Source of the DNA: an uncultured Odoribacter sp.
GTDB lineage: Bacteria > Bacteroidota > Bacteroidia > Bacteroidales > Marinifilaceae
DNA: 7,724 nt
Direction: 5' to 3'
Assembly (NCBI GenBank): GCA_905204385.1
Contig: CAJKZL010000131.1
Location: 1-7,724 of the forward strand
Shown: one piece after another, positions 1-6,204 of the stretch
How the letters are laid out: the number at the start of each line of letters is the position of its first letter
Numbering within the stretch: the stretch's first letter is position 1
The notes under the pieces: generated by a model
Database searches by the model: none
What the model saw: the letters and a program-made list of their open reading frames with translations, nothing else
What the model was told of the DNA's origin: nothing
Program-made: the position numbers and the translations under genes

Positions 1-188
1 AAACCGAAGAACAATTGTCGGCAGCCCGCCGCACCTACAATGCGGTTGTTACGGAATACAACAATGCAGTGATGAGCGTCCCTTCTAACATCATCGCTAA
101 TCTTTACAATTTCACAAAAAAAGAGGTGCTGACTATTCCGGAAGCAGAAAGAGCCACGCCTAACGTAAAAAACTTATTTCAATCCTAA
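1..188 (+). CDS. lemA: LemA family protein, C-terminal fragment (cut by left window edge)
   Basis: Reading from base 3, an open frame of 61 codons ends at the TAA at 186-188; the 5' part lies outside the window. It contains an ARRTYNAVVTEYNNAV segment followed by a short hydrophobic stretch (VPSNIIANLYNF), then KKEVLTIPEAE and NVKNLF. This matches the end of LemA proteins, where a long helical bundle closes with R-x-Y-N-x-x-V-x-x-Y-N and an F/Y-P/S-x-N-I-x-A-x-x-F motif. The complete LemA at 2355-2945 ends in the same way (VARTYNAYIRQFPKNILAGMFGF), so the two are paralogues. LemA proteins are usually about 185-200 residues with one N-terminal membrane anchor; their molecular role is not established. 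The DUF3137 gene follows 71 bp downstream, a known pairing. Family assignment is firm; the start and anchor cannot be seen. Confidence 0.88.
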   Translation, partial: TEEQLSAARRTYNAVVTEYNNAVMSVPSNIIANLYNFTKKEVLTIPEAERATPNVKNLFQS

Positions 189-223
189 GGATACGTCAGT
201 CACCGCTATAGCAAGCAGACAAG

Positions 224-242
224 CTTTCCGGAATCCGGAAAG
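224..242. repeat. Inverted repeat (8-bp perfect stem, 3-nt loop) upstream of the DUF3137 gene
   Basis: CTTTCCGG (224-231) and its exact reverse complement CCGGAAAG (235-242) are separated by AAT. The repeat lies in the 71-bp gap between the LemA fragment and the DUF3137 gene and ends 17 nt before the ATG at 260. No T-tract follows on either strand, so it does not look like an intrinsic terminator. It could be an RNA hairpin affecting translation or mRNA stability between two cotranscribed genes, or an operator-like site. The symmetry is seen directly; any function is inference. Confidence 0.5.
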
Positions 243-259
243 GCGATCCACGATCTACA

Positions 260-1198
260 ATGTCAACCATGGAACCCGATTTTGAAAACCTTAATAAAGA
301 CCTTGAACCCGCCATACAACAACTCGAAACTTATAGGATTGCACTGAAACAAAAAGGGACAAAAAACGGCTTATTCACCGCAGGCATCCTCTTCACCGTC
401 GGTTGTTTGTTTTCGCTTTACGCCCAGGCAGGCCCCATCGGCATTGTGCTTTCGCTCTTGCTTGCCATCGGTACGTTAATTTATTGCATCGATGTTAAAT
501 CCCGGGAATTATCACTGTATTACAAAAACAACATCATATCGGCCATCGTCCGTCAACTTTGTGAAGAAGCATCGTTTACACCCGACCAGGGAATCCCTGA
601 ATCTACCTTCATGGCCAGCGGCCTGTTTTCCACTTCGCCCGACCGTTATCACAGCGAAGACCTCATTACCGGAAAAATCGGAAAAACCCTTTTTTCATGC
701 TCTGAGATAGTTGCCGAAGAGAGAAAAGTGACGACAGACAATAAGGGACACCGGCATGAACACTGGGTGACTATTTTCAAAGGCTTTTTCTTTATAGCCG
801 ATTTCCAGAAAGACTTTGCAGGCCGTACGCTGATCTACCGTAATTCCTGGTTTAAACTACGTGCAGGATTACAAAGGGTTAAATTGGAAAATCCCGCATT
901 TGAAAAAAATTTCGACACTTATTCCACGGATCAGGTAGAAGCCCGTTACATTCTATCTCCAGGCCTGATGGAAAAAATACTGGAACTGGACCGGAAATTT
1001 CCCGGTAAAATTATTCTCAGTTTTTACAAGTCGCAAGTAATCATTGCTATTCCGGAATCCGCAAATCATTTTGACGCCTGTATCTGGAAATCCCAGCTTC
1101 ATCAGAATCACATTCAGCAAGAGTTTACCACTCTTTGTAAACTGACGGGAATTATAAAGGATTTATACCTAAACCTCAGAATCTGGTCCAAAGCCTAA
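260..1198 (+). CDS. DUF3137 domain-containing membrane protein (LemA-associated)
   Basis: This 312-residue protein has two membrane segments near the N-terminus (about residues 38-55 and 59-77), followed by a soluble domain of about 235 residues. The soluble domain carries DUF3137 hallmarks: F-M-x-S-G-L-F near 117-123, D-R-Y-x-S-E-D-L-I-x-G-K-I-G at 128-141, F-K-G-F-F-F-I-A-D-F at 173-182, and the diagnostic NPAFEKNFDTYSTDQVEARY block at 211-230. A short His-rich stretch (GHRHEHW, 163-169) sits in a variable loop. No enzymatic activity is established for the family; members are often encoded next to LemA, as here. The ATG at 260 gives the longest frame; an in-frame ATG at 269 (residue 4) is equally possible because neither has a clear ribosome site. 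The large domain is probably cytoplasmic if both helices form a hairpin, but the topology is inferred. Confidence 0.85.
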   Translation: MSTMEPDFENLNKDLEPAIQQLETYRIALKQKGTKNGLFTAGILFTVGCLFSLYAQAGPIGIVLSLLLAIGTLIYCIDVKSRELSLYYKNNIISAIVRQLCEEASFTPDQGIPESTFMASGLFSTSPDRYHSEDLITGKIGKTLFSCSEIVAEERKVTTDNKGHRHEHWVTIFKGFFFIADFQKDFAGRTLIYRNSWFKLRAGLQRVKLENPAFEKNFDTYSTDQVEARYILSPGLMEKILELDRKFPGKIILSFYKSQVIIAIPESANHFDACIWKSQLHQNHIQQEFTTLCKLTGIIKDLYLNLRIWSKA

Positions 1199-1272
1199 AC
1201 CGGAAAGTTCTTTGCTTTACCTCTCTAACTTTTCATAGTTTACCACGTATTAATCCACTCAATTTATACTTT

Positions 1273-2217
1273 ATGTTTACAGACTTTATTTTTCTGATTT
1301 GCGGTTTCGTTATTCTGATCTATGGGGCTAATTTCCTGGTTGACGGCGGCGCAGCCCTGGCCCATCGATTAAAGGTTTCGGCTATGGTCATCGGGCTGAC
1401 GATCGTTGCTTTCGGCACCTCCGCTCCGGAACTGGTGGTGAATATCGTTTCTTCCGCGGAAGGAAGCTCAGCCCTCGCTTTAGGAAATGTTTTGGGCAGT
1501 AATATATTCAATATTCTGGCCATATTGGGAGTTACTGCCCTGATTGCCCCTCTGGGAGTAAAAAAGACGACCACCTGGATTGAAATTCCCCTGGCAGTGT
1601 TCGCTGCCGTACTCTTATTGTTTTTGGTACAGGGCGAACCGTCAGGAATAATTACCCGGACCGAAGGGATTTGCCTACTGGGTTTATTTGCCATATTCCT
1701 GCTTTATACTTTTGCCCTGGCAAAATACGGAGGCGCCGGAGACGGAGAAGAAGTGAAAATTAAAAATCTCTCCGCCGGGAAATCGGTTTTATGGATCATA
1801 CTAGGACTTATCGGACTCGTCGCAGGAGGACGCCTACTCGTCGACGGTGCTGTAAGCATTGCACAAAACCTGGGTATTTCCGAAAGGATCATCGGTTTGA
1901 CCATCGTGTCTATCGGCACTTCTCTGCCGGAATTGGCAACCTCTGTCATCGCAGCAAGAAAGAAAAATACCGATATTGCCATCGGCAATGTGGTAGGTTC
2001 GAACTTATTCAACACTTTTCTGATTCTAGGGACTTCGGCCACCATTACACCGATAAAAACACCCTCAGGAAGTGTTATGGATCTCTTCGTCAATATTATC
2101 GCAACAGCCTTATTGTTTCTGTTCATTTTCACAGGAAAAGGCCGCAAGATCAATCGCTGGGAAGGGGGCATCTTGCTCGCGGTATATATCCTATATCTTA
2201 TCCTTCTGATTCGTTAA
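1273..2217 (+). CDS. yrbG: Calcium/sodium antiporter of the YrbG type (CaCA superfamily)
   Basis: A 314-residue, strongly hydrophobic inner-membrane protein with about ten predicted helices, in the normal length range for bacterial YrbG-type exchangers. It shows the internal duplication typical of the cation/Ca2+ antiporter superfamily. Repeat 1 has GTSAPE (48-53) and GNVLGSNIFN (71-80); repeat 2 has GTSLPE (215-220) and GNVVGSNLFN (238-247). The acidic residues E53 and E220 in these alpha-repeats are the expected cation-binding positions. The repeats are separated by a short charged loop (about 154-169, GAGDGEEVKIKN), far shorter than in eukaryotic NCX proteins, and no regulatory domain is present. 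The family exchanges Ca2+ for Na+ or H+; the substrate here is inferred. The gene lies 74 bp after the DUF3137 gene and 137 bp before the second lemA, on the same strand. It is uncertain whether it works with those proteins or is only a neighbour. Confidence 0.93.
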   Translation: MFTDFIFLICGFVILIYGANFLVDGGAALAHRLKVSAMVIGLTIVAFGTSAPELVVNIVSSAEGSSALALGNVLGSNIFNILAILGVTALIAPLGVKKTTTWIEIPLAVFAAVLLLFLVQGEPSGIITRTEGICLLGLFAIFLLYTFALAKYGGAGDGEEVKIKNLSAGKSVLWIILGLIGLVAGGRLLVDGAVSIAQNLGISERIIGLTIVSIGTSLPELATSVIAARKKNTDIAIGNVVGSNLFNTFLILGTSATITPIKTPSGSVMDLFVNIIATALLFLFIFTGKGRKINRWEGGILLAVYILYLILLIR

Positions 2218-2309
2218 TGCCTTGAAATAAACATTCCAGTCGAAAAGGAAAAACAAATGCCGATGGAGAGTAAATCGATCGATGCACACCGTCTTCATAA
2301 AAAATTCGC

Positions 2310-2317
2310 TAACTTTG
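2310..2317 (+). promoter_or_regulatory. Candidate Bacteroidota -7 promoter element for the lemA-TPM-TPM unit
   Basis: TAACTTTG matches the Bacteroidota housekeeping -7 consensus TAnnTTTG at every defined position. It lies 37 bp upstream of the lemA ATG at 2355, within the longest intergenic gap on this side of the window (137 bp, AT-rich near the gene). A clear -33 TTG/TTTG about 19-21 bp further upstream is not present, so the call rests on the -7 box and its position. If real, it would start transcription near 2322-2326 and give lemA and the two TPM genes their own promoter, separate from the antiporter. Confidence 0.4.
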
Positions 2318-2354
2318 TCTATAATAAAATAATAACTTAATAAAAATTCGGGAA

Positions 2355-2945
2355 ATGAAAAAAGGTTATATCGTTTTAATCGTTATTGCAGTTGTTCTTT
2401 TAGGCATATTTTTTTGGTTTAAAGGAACTTACAACGGCATGGTCAACATGCAGGAGAGAGTTGCCGCCCAGTGGTCGAATGTAGAAAACCAATATCAGCG
2501 CCGTTTGGACCTCATCCCCAATTTGGTGAATACGGTAAAGGGCTATGCCTCCCACGAGGAAAATACGCTTACGGATGTCGTAAATGCCCGCGCAAAAGCG
2601 ACCCAGATGCAGATCAATGTAGACCAGTTGGATGAAAACAGCATCAGAAAATTAAATGCCGCACAGGGAGAGTTGTCTTCAGCACTCAGTCGTTTACTAG
2701 CGGTTTCGGAAAGTTATCCGGACCTGAAAGCCAATCAGAATTTTCTCGACCTGCAAGCTCAGCTGGAAGGCACAGAAAACCGCATCGCTGTGGAAAGACG
2801 CAAGTTCAACGATGTGGCCCGTACCTACAATGCCTATATCCGGCAATTTCCCAAAAATATCCTGGCCGGCATGTTCGGATTCACCCCCAAGCCCTATTTT
2901 GAGGCAAACGCAGGTGCCGAAAACGCTCCTAAAGTAGAATTTTAA
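2355..2945 (+). CDS. lemA: LemA family protein (second copy, complete)
   Basis: A 196-residue protein of typical LemA length. It has a short basic N-terminus (MKK), one membrane anchor at about residues 5-22, then a mainly helical domain. Family signatures are visible: Y-N-G-M-V (26-30), A-Q-W-S-N-V-E-N-Q-Y-Q-R-R-x-D-L-I-P-N-L-V (38-58), V-K-G-Y-A-x-H-E (61-68), and E-G-T-E-N-R-I-A-V-E-R (138-148). The end is R-T-Y-N-A (156-160) followed by FPKNILAGMFGF (165-176). LemA proteins are thought to be membrane-anchored coiled-helix proteins facing the periplasm or outside; a molecular function is not settled. The start is supported by the anchor beginning immediately after MKK. The two TPM-domain genes follow at gaps of 47 and 83 bp, suggesting one operon. 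The fragment at 1-188 is a paralogue, so this locus carries two LemA genes. Confidence 0.95.
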   Translation: MKKGYIVLIVIAVVLLGIFFWFKGTYNGMVNMQERVAAQWSNVENQYQRRLDLIPNLVNTVKGYASHEENTLTDVVNARAKATQMQINVDQLDENSIRKLNAAQGELSSALSRLLAVSESYPDLKANQNFLDLQAQLEGTENRIAVERRKFNDVARTYNAYIRQFPKNILAGMFGFTPKPYFEANAGAENAPKVEF

Positions 2946-2992
2946 CGGTTTACTTTCAAGTCTTTACCAGTTATTTCTTAAGCTTATACACA

Positions 2993-3436
2993 ATGAAACC
3001 CTCGGCATATTTCACACCGGAACAAAAAGCCGCCATGGTCAGCGCCATCCGGGAAGCAGAAAAAAACACATCCGGAGAAATCCGGGTACACATCGAAAAT
3101 CATACTTCCAAAAACATTCTCGACCGGGCTGCCCAGGTTTTCGCAGAATTGAAAATGCATAAAACAGCTTTACGCAATGGAGTACTTATCTACGTGGCCC
3201 TCAAAGACCATCGACTGGCCATTCTGGGCGACGCGGGGATTAATGCAAAAGTACCTGAGAATTTCTGGGATCAGATTAAAAACCAAATGACCGACCGACT
3301 CAAGGCTGGAAACATCTGCGAAGGAATCTGTGAAGCCATATTAGCGTCGGGCCGGCAATTGAAAGCTTTTTTCCCTTATCAGCCGGACGACGTCAATGAA
3401 CTATCCGACGAGGTTTCCTTTAATGACCGGTTATAG
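2993..3436 (+). CDS. Short TPM-domain protein, no signal peptide
   Basis: A 147-residue protein consisting almost entirely of one TPM domain (TLP18.3/Psb32/MOLO-1 family, also called the TPM phosphatase domain). Visible signatures are the opening F-T-P-E-Q-K (7-12), S-G-E-I-R-V-H (27-33), and R-N-G-V-L-I-Y-V-A-L-K-D-H-R-L-A-I-L-G-D (61-80) followed by A-G-I. The C-terminal part ends in F-F-P-Y-Q-P-D-D-V-N-E-L-S-D-E-V-S-F (126-143). There is no signal peptide and no membrane segment, so it is predicted to be cytoplasmic, unlike the next gene product. Some plant TPM proteins have reported weak phosphatase activity, but no catalytic role can be assigned here. It lies between lemA (47 bp upstream) and the YgcG-like TPM gene (83 bp downstream), a recurrent arrangement. 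The domain call is firm; the function is unknown. Confidence 0.88.
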   Translation: MKPSAYFTPEQKAAMVSAIREAEKNTSGEIRVHIENHTSKNILDRAAQVFAELKMHKTALRNGVLIYVALKDHRLAILGDAGINAKVPENFWDQIKNQMTDRLKAGNICEGICEAILASGRQLKAFFPYQPDDVNELSDEVSFNDRL

Positions 3437-3519
3437 TCCAGATGCAATCCCTCGCATCGCGGACTTGTAACTTTCGCATGCCTGAGCCGTAATTTAGCCA
3501 CATAGCAATCCATAAAACA

Positions 3520-4287
3520 ATGAAGAATCTGTTTCTCATCCTATTCATGTTACTGCTCTGCCTCTCTGGGAGAGCCCAGGATTTACCGGAACCGATGAAG
3601 CCACAGCGGTTGGTGAACGATTTCACGGATATGTTCACTCCGGAACAACCCCGCACGCTGGAGCAAAAGTTACGTCATTTCAACGATACGACATCCACGC
3701 AAATCGCCGTCGTCACCGTACCTACGCTAGCGGGATACACGGCAAACGATTATGCTCAGCGGCTAGCGGAAAAATGGGGAATCGGACAAAAAGGAAAAGA
3801 TAACGGCATCTTGCTTCTCGTCAAACCTAAACGCCAAAGGGAAAAAGGAGAAGTGGCCATTGCTGTGGGCTACGGCCTTGAGGGAGTGGTGCCGGACGCC
3901 ATTGCCTCCAGGATTATCCGCAACGAAATCATCCCGGCTTTTCAGCAAGGCAATTACTATGAAGGAGTGAACAAGGGAACGAATGTACTGATGAAACTCG
4001 CCGGAGGTGAATTTACAGCCGGACAATATGCCAAACAAGGCAAACAGGATAACGGAATCTGGATCATCGTTCCTTTTCTGGTTGTATTTCTGGTTCCCCT
4101 GTTCATCCGTAAACGGAAAGGCTTTACTACAGGCAGTCATGGAAGCGGTGGGGTTCCTCCTATCTTTTTCGGCGGCTTCGGCAGCGGCAGGGGCAGCAGT
4201 TTCGGATCTTTCCGCGGCGGAAACGGGTCTTTCGGAGGCTTTGGAGGAGGAGGCTTCGGAGGCGGAGGAGCAAGCGGAAGTTGGTAA
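3520..4287 (+). CDS. YgcG-like TPM-domain protein with signal peptide, membrane anchor and Gly-rich tail
   Basis: A 255-residue protein. An N-terminal signal peptide spans about residues 1-20 (MKNLFLILF core, probable cleavage after GRAQ). A TPM domain covers about 31-160, with L-V-N-D-F-T-D-M-F-T (31-40), T-Q-I-A-V-V-T-V-P (60-68), and K-D-N-G-I-L-L-L-V (93-101). The domain continues through V-A-I-A-V-G-Y-G-L-E-G-V-V-P-D (112-126), and I-I-P-A-F-Q-Q-G-N-Y-Y-E-G-V (137-150) closes it. A membrane helix at about 180-196 is followed by the positive stop RKRK (197-200). The tail (205-255) is Gly/Ser/Phe-rich and ends GGGGASGSW, as in many YgcG-type proteins. The predicted topology puts the TPM domain in the periplasm and the Gly-rich tail in the cytoplasm. 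It probably acts with LemA encoded upstream; the role is undefined. The sigma-factor gene starts 15 bp after its stop codon. Confidence 0.92.
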   Translation: MKNLFLILFMLLLCLSGRAQDLPEPMKPQRLVNDFTDMFTPEQPRTLEQKLRHFNDTTSTQIAVVTVPTLAGYTANDYAQRLAEKWGIGQKGKDNGILLLVKPKRQREKGEVAIAVGYGLEGVVPDAIASRIIRNEIIPAFQQGNYYEGVNKGTNVLMKLAGGEFTAGQYAKQGKQDNGIWIIVPFLVVFLVPLFIRKRKGFTTGSHGSGGVPPIFFGGFGSGRGSSFGSFRGGNGSFGGFGGGGFGGGGASGSW

Positions 4288-4302
4288 CTGCAGCTTAAGC
4301 AC

Positions 4303-4899
4303 ATGGAGACAACTGATAACACCATATGTTCCTTGTTCAATCGACACCAGGAAAAGGGCATGGAATTGTTATTTACCAGATACTACAAACCTCTGGTGAT
4401 ATGGGCGATGTCTTTGCTGAAAAGCCTTCCGCAGGCAGAAGACCTGGTACAGGATTTCTTTATCGGACTTTGGGAAAAAGGACACAAGCACACTTTACAG
4501 CCTGAAACCCTGAAATCCTTTCTCTATACTTCTGTCCGGAACCTGGCGATCGATCGTATAAAAAAAAGAGATCCGCTCTTTCAGGCAACGCCCCTTTCTT
4601 TCCTGGATAAGCCTTGGGAAGAATACGACAATATGCGGGAGGAAATCCTGCTGATCATCAAAAAAGAAATTGCCAATCTGCCGGCACGTACCCGGGAGGT
4701 CATCAACTGCATTTATCTGAAAGGGATGTCCTATAAAGATACCGCTCGATCTCTCGGCGTTTCAGTCGCTACGGTAAATACCCTTTTAGTCCATGCCCTC
4801 AAAAAACTTCGGCAGATCAAATCGTTTGATTTTGACTTCCCATTGCTTTTTTTCTTCTATCCGCTCCGAATAAACCACCGTATAAAAAATATTTTTTAA
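4303..4899 (+). CDS. ECF-type RNA polymerase sigma-70 factor (FecI/SigK-like, Bacteroidota type)
   Basis: A 198-residue ECF sigma factor with only regions 2 and 4. Region 2 covers about 18-88, with the core-binding and -10-recognition helices seen as F-T-R-Y-Y-K-P-L (24-31), A-E-D-L-V-Q-D-F-F-I-G-L-W-E (45-58), and L-K-S-F-L-Y-T-S-V-R-N-L-A-I-D (70-84). Region 4 covers about 117-171. It includes L-P-A-R-T-R-E-V-I (126-134) and a helix-turn-helix in the segment GMSYKDTARSLGVSVATVNT (141-160), ending in H-A-L-K-K-L-R. A hydrophobic and aromatic tail (about 174-198) follows, as in several Bacteroidota ECF factors. The FecR-type anti-sigma gene follows after 123 bp, so this is a cell-surface-signalling sigma factor. 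It should direct transcription of the downstream receptor operon. The start at 4303 is the first ATG and gives a normal N-terminus; an internal ATG at 4360 would remove part of region 2. Confidence 0.95.
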   Translation: METTDNTICSLFNRHQEKGMELLFTRYYKPLVIWAMSLLKSLPQAEDLVQDFFIGLWEKGHKHTLQPETLKSFLYTSVRNLAIDRIKKRDPLFQATPLSFLDKPWEEYDNMREEILLIIKKEIANLPARTREVINCIYLKGMSYKDTARSLGVSVATVNTLLVHALKKLRQIKSFDFDFPLLFFFYPLRINHRIKNIF

Positions 4900-5022
4900 G
4901 CCATTGTTTTTTAAGAGTTTATCAACACATTAAAAGAACTCTGCACATTTTTTCAAAAAAAATCGTCTTTTTCATTCAATGAAATCTAAGAATCACCAGT
5001 ATTAATAGCAAAAAAAGGTGGT

Positions 5023-6168
5023 ATGTTAAAAAAAGAAGAAATAGACGATCTCCTGTTATTATATCTGCTGCATGAATCCGATCCGCAAACAGCAAGACTT
5101 GTCGAAGCCTGGATTCAGGAAAAGCCGGAACATCTCGATTATTTCCTAAAATTCCGGTCTACTCATATCCGGCTTAGTCAGACCGTTCTGATCGATGCCG
5201 TCACAGGTGATTTTTCTGCTTGGCAAAAAAAGGCCAGGACCCGGCGAAGCATCCACCGCCTCAGCCGTGTAGCCGCCATGATTCTTCTCCTCCTGGGAAT
5301 AGGATCGACCTTTTATTGGAAAAACAATTCCCCTCTTCCAGAAAGTTCACCTTTGGCTCATACGGTCATTCAGCCGGGATCTTCCCAGGCCATTCTACAT
5401 CTTTCTTCGGGTCAATCCTATCGTTTAAAAGACAATGAACAAAAAATAAAAGAGAACGACGGAACAATGATTGCCTTTTCGACACGAGGTTCACTTCGTT
5501 ATAGCCGTTCTTCCGGTCAAAGAAACGGGGAAGAACTCACTAACCGGCTGGAAATTCCAAGAGGAGGCGAGTTCCAACTGACCCTGGCAGACGGTACGCA
5601 GGTATGGCTCAATGCCGAAAGCGAATTGCAATACCCCCCCTCTTTTTCCGACAAAGAAAGAGTGGTACGACTGAAGGGAGAAGCTTATTTCAAAGTGGCT
5701 AAAAACAATCATCGTCCTTTTATCGTGCAAATAGATGAGATGGCTGTAAAAGTATATGGCACTCAATTCAATATCAGCACCCATGAGCAGAATAAAATCG
5801 AAACGGTACTGGTAGAGGGACAAGTAAGCATCATCTGCCGGAATCAGGAAAAAATGCTGAAACCTTCCCAAAAAGCAACTTTTATCCCCGAAAATGGCGA
5901 AATATTCATCGACGAAGTGGATGTCTTGCCCTATACGGCATGGAAAGACGGAAATTTCGTTTTTCACAACGAAGAACTGGGTTCCATCATGGATAAGCTT
6001 GCCCGATGGTATGATTTGAATGTCTTTTATGCCCGACCGGAAAAAAAAGGCATCTGTTTTACAGGTATTCTGGAAAGATATAGAAACGTTGATGAACTGT
6101 TTCATCATTTTGAAAAAATCTCCGACGTTCATTTCGTTATACACGATAAAACGGTGATCATCGAATAA
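5023..6168 (+). CDS. FecR-family anti-sigma factor / transmembrane sensor
   Basis: A 381-residue single-pass inner-membrane protein. The N-terminal about 80 residues are cytoplasmic and would bind the sigma factor (I-D-D-L-L-L-L-Y-L, 7-15; E-K-P-E-H, 33-37). A basic stretch (RTRRSIHRLSR, 72-82) precedes the membrane helix at about 83-99 (AAMILLLLGIGSTFYW). The periplasmic part has a FecR domain at about 175-275 with I-P-R-G-G-E-F-Q-L-T-L-A-D-G-T-Q-V-W-L-N-A (178-198), L-K-G-E-A-Y-F-K-V (217-225), and V-K-V-Y-G-T-Q-F-N (242-250). A C-terminal DUF4974-type domain (about 310-381) has E-L-G-S-I-M-D-K-L-A-R-W-Y-D-L-N-V-F-Y (318-336) and F-T-G-I-L. This is the full FecR architecture of Bacteroidota. 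It should hold the sigma factor inactive until the STN domain of the cognate receptor, presumably the downstream gene, signals to it. Confidence 0.95.
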   Translation: MLKKEEIDDLLLLYLLHESDPQTARLVEAWIQEKPEHLDYFLKFRSTHIRLSQTVLIDAVTGDFSAWQKKARTRRSIHRLSRVAAMILLLLGIGSTFYWKNNSPLPESSPLAHTVIQPGSSQAILHLSSGQSYRLKDNEQKIKENDGTMIAFSTRGSLRYSRSSGQRNGEELTNRLEIPRGGEFQLTLADGTQVWLNAESELQYPPSFSDKERVVRLKGEAYFKVAKNNHRPFIVQIDEMAVKVYGTQFNISTHEQNKIETVLVEGQVSIICRNQEKMLKPSQKATFIPENGEIFIDEVDVLPYTAWKDGNFVFHNEELGSIMDKLARWYDLNVFYARPEKKGICFTGILERYRNVDELFHHFEKISDVHFVIHDKTVIIE

Positions 6169-6174
6169 AATAAA

Positions 6175-6204
6175 CAACCGGGAAAGCACCACCTCTCCCG
6201 GTTG
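6175..6204. repeat. Hairpin-forming inverted repeat between the anti-sigma and receptor genes
   Basis: CAACCGGGA (6175-6183) and its exact reverse complement TCCCGGTTG (6196-6204) flank a 12-nt centre. After one mismatch two more pairs are possible, which shortens the loop to about 6 nt. The repeat starts 6 nt after the fecR-type stop codon and ends 75 nt before the receptor ATG at 6280. On the plus strand it is followed by ACATCAAGCAAAAAAG, with no T-run, so it is not a canonical intrinsic terminator in the gene direction. On the minus strand the stem is followed by a T-rich run (TTTATTTTATT), but no minus-strand gene is visible. Possible roles are partial attenuation, an mRNA 3'-end stabiliser for the sigma/anti-sigma message, or separation of two transcripts. 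The structure is seen; its role is inferred. Confidence 0.6.

Noticed and set aside
992..1010. GGAAATTTCC palindrome inside the DUF3137 gene
   Set aside because: It is within coding sequence, short, and explained by the codons for conserved residues; there is no second copy to suggest a site.
1704..2171. 155-codon minus-strand frame (and similar 1320-1694)
   Set aside because: Both are antisense to the two repeats of the antiporter, whose motifs are unmistakable on the plus strand.
3441..3458. GATGC...GCATC inverted repeat in the gap between the TPM genes
   Set aside because: A 5-bp stem with an 8-nt loop is expected by chance, and no T-run follows it.
3468..3475. TAACTTTC, a near match to the TAnnTTTG promoter element before the YgcG-like TPM gene
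   Set aside because: One consensus position fails, no -33 element is evident, and the gap is only 83 bp within a likely operon, so I did not call a promoter.
4137..4361. Minus-strand frame encoding a proline/lysine-rich peptide
   Set aside because: The Pro-rich composition is the direct complement of the Gly-rich tail of the YgcG-like gene. It is a composition artefact that also runs into the sigma gene start.
4007..4399. Plus-strand 130-codon frame rich in A, S and E
   Set aside because: It overlaps the Gly-rich tail in another frame and runs into the sigma gene. The low-complexity region keeps alternative frames open, and no independent domain is seen.
5491..6192. 233-codon open frame on the minus strand
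   Set aside because: It lies almost wholly antisense to the FecR-family gene, which has clear domain signatures throughout. Its translation is rich in F, I and S, as expected for the complement of a coding strand, and shows no recognisable domain.
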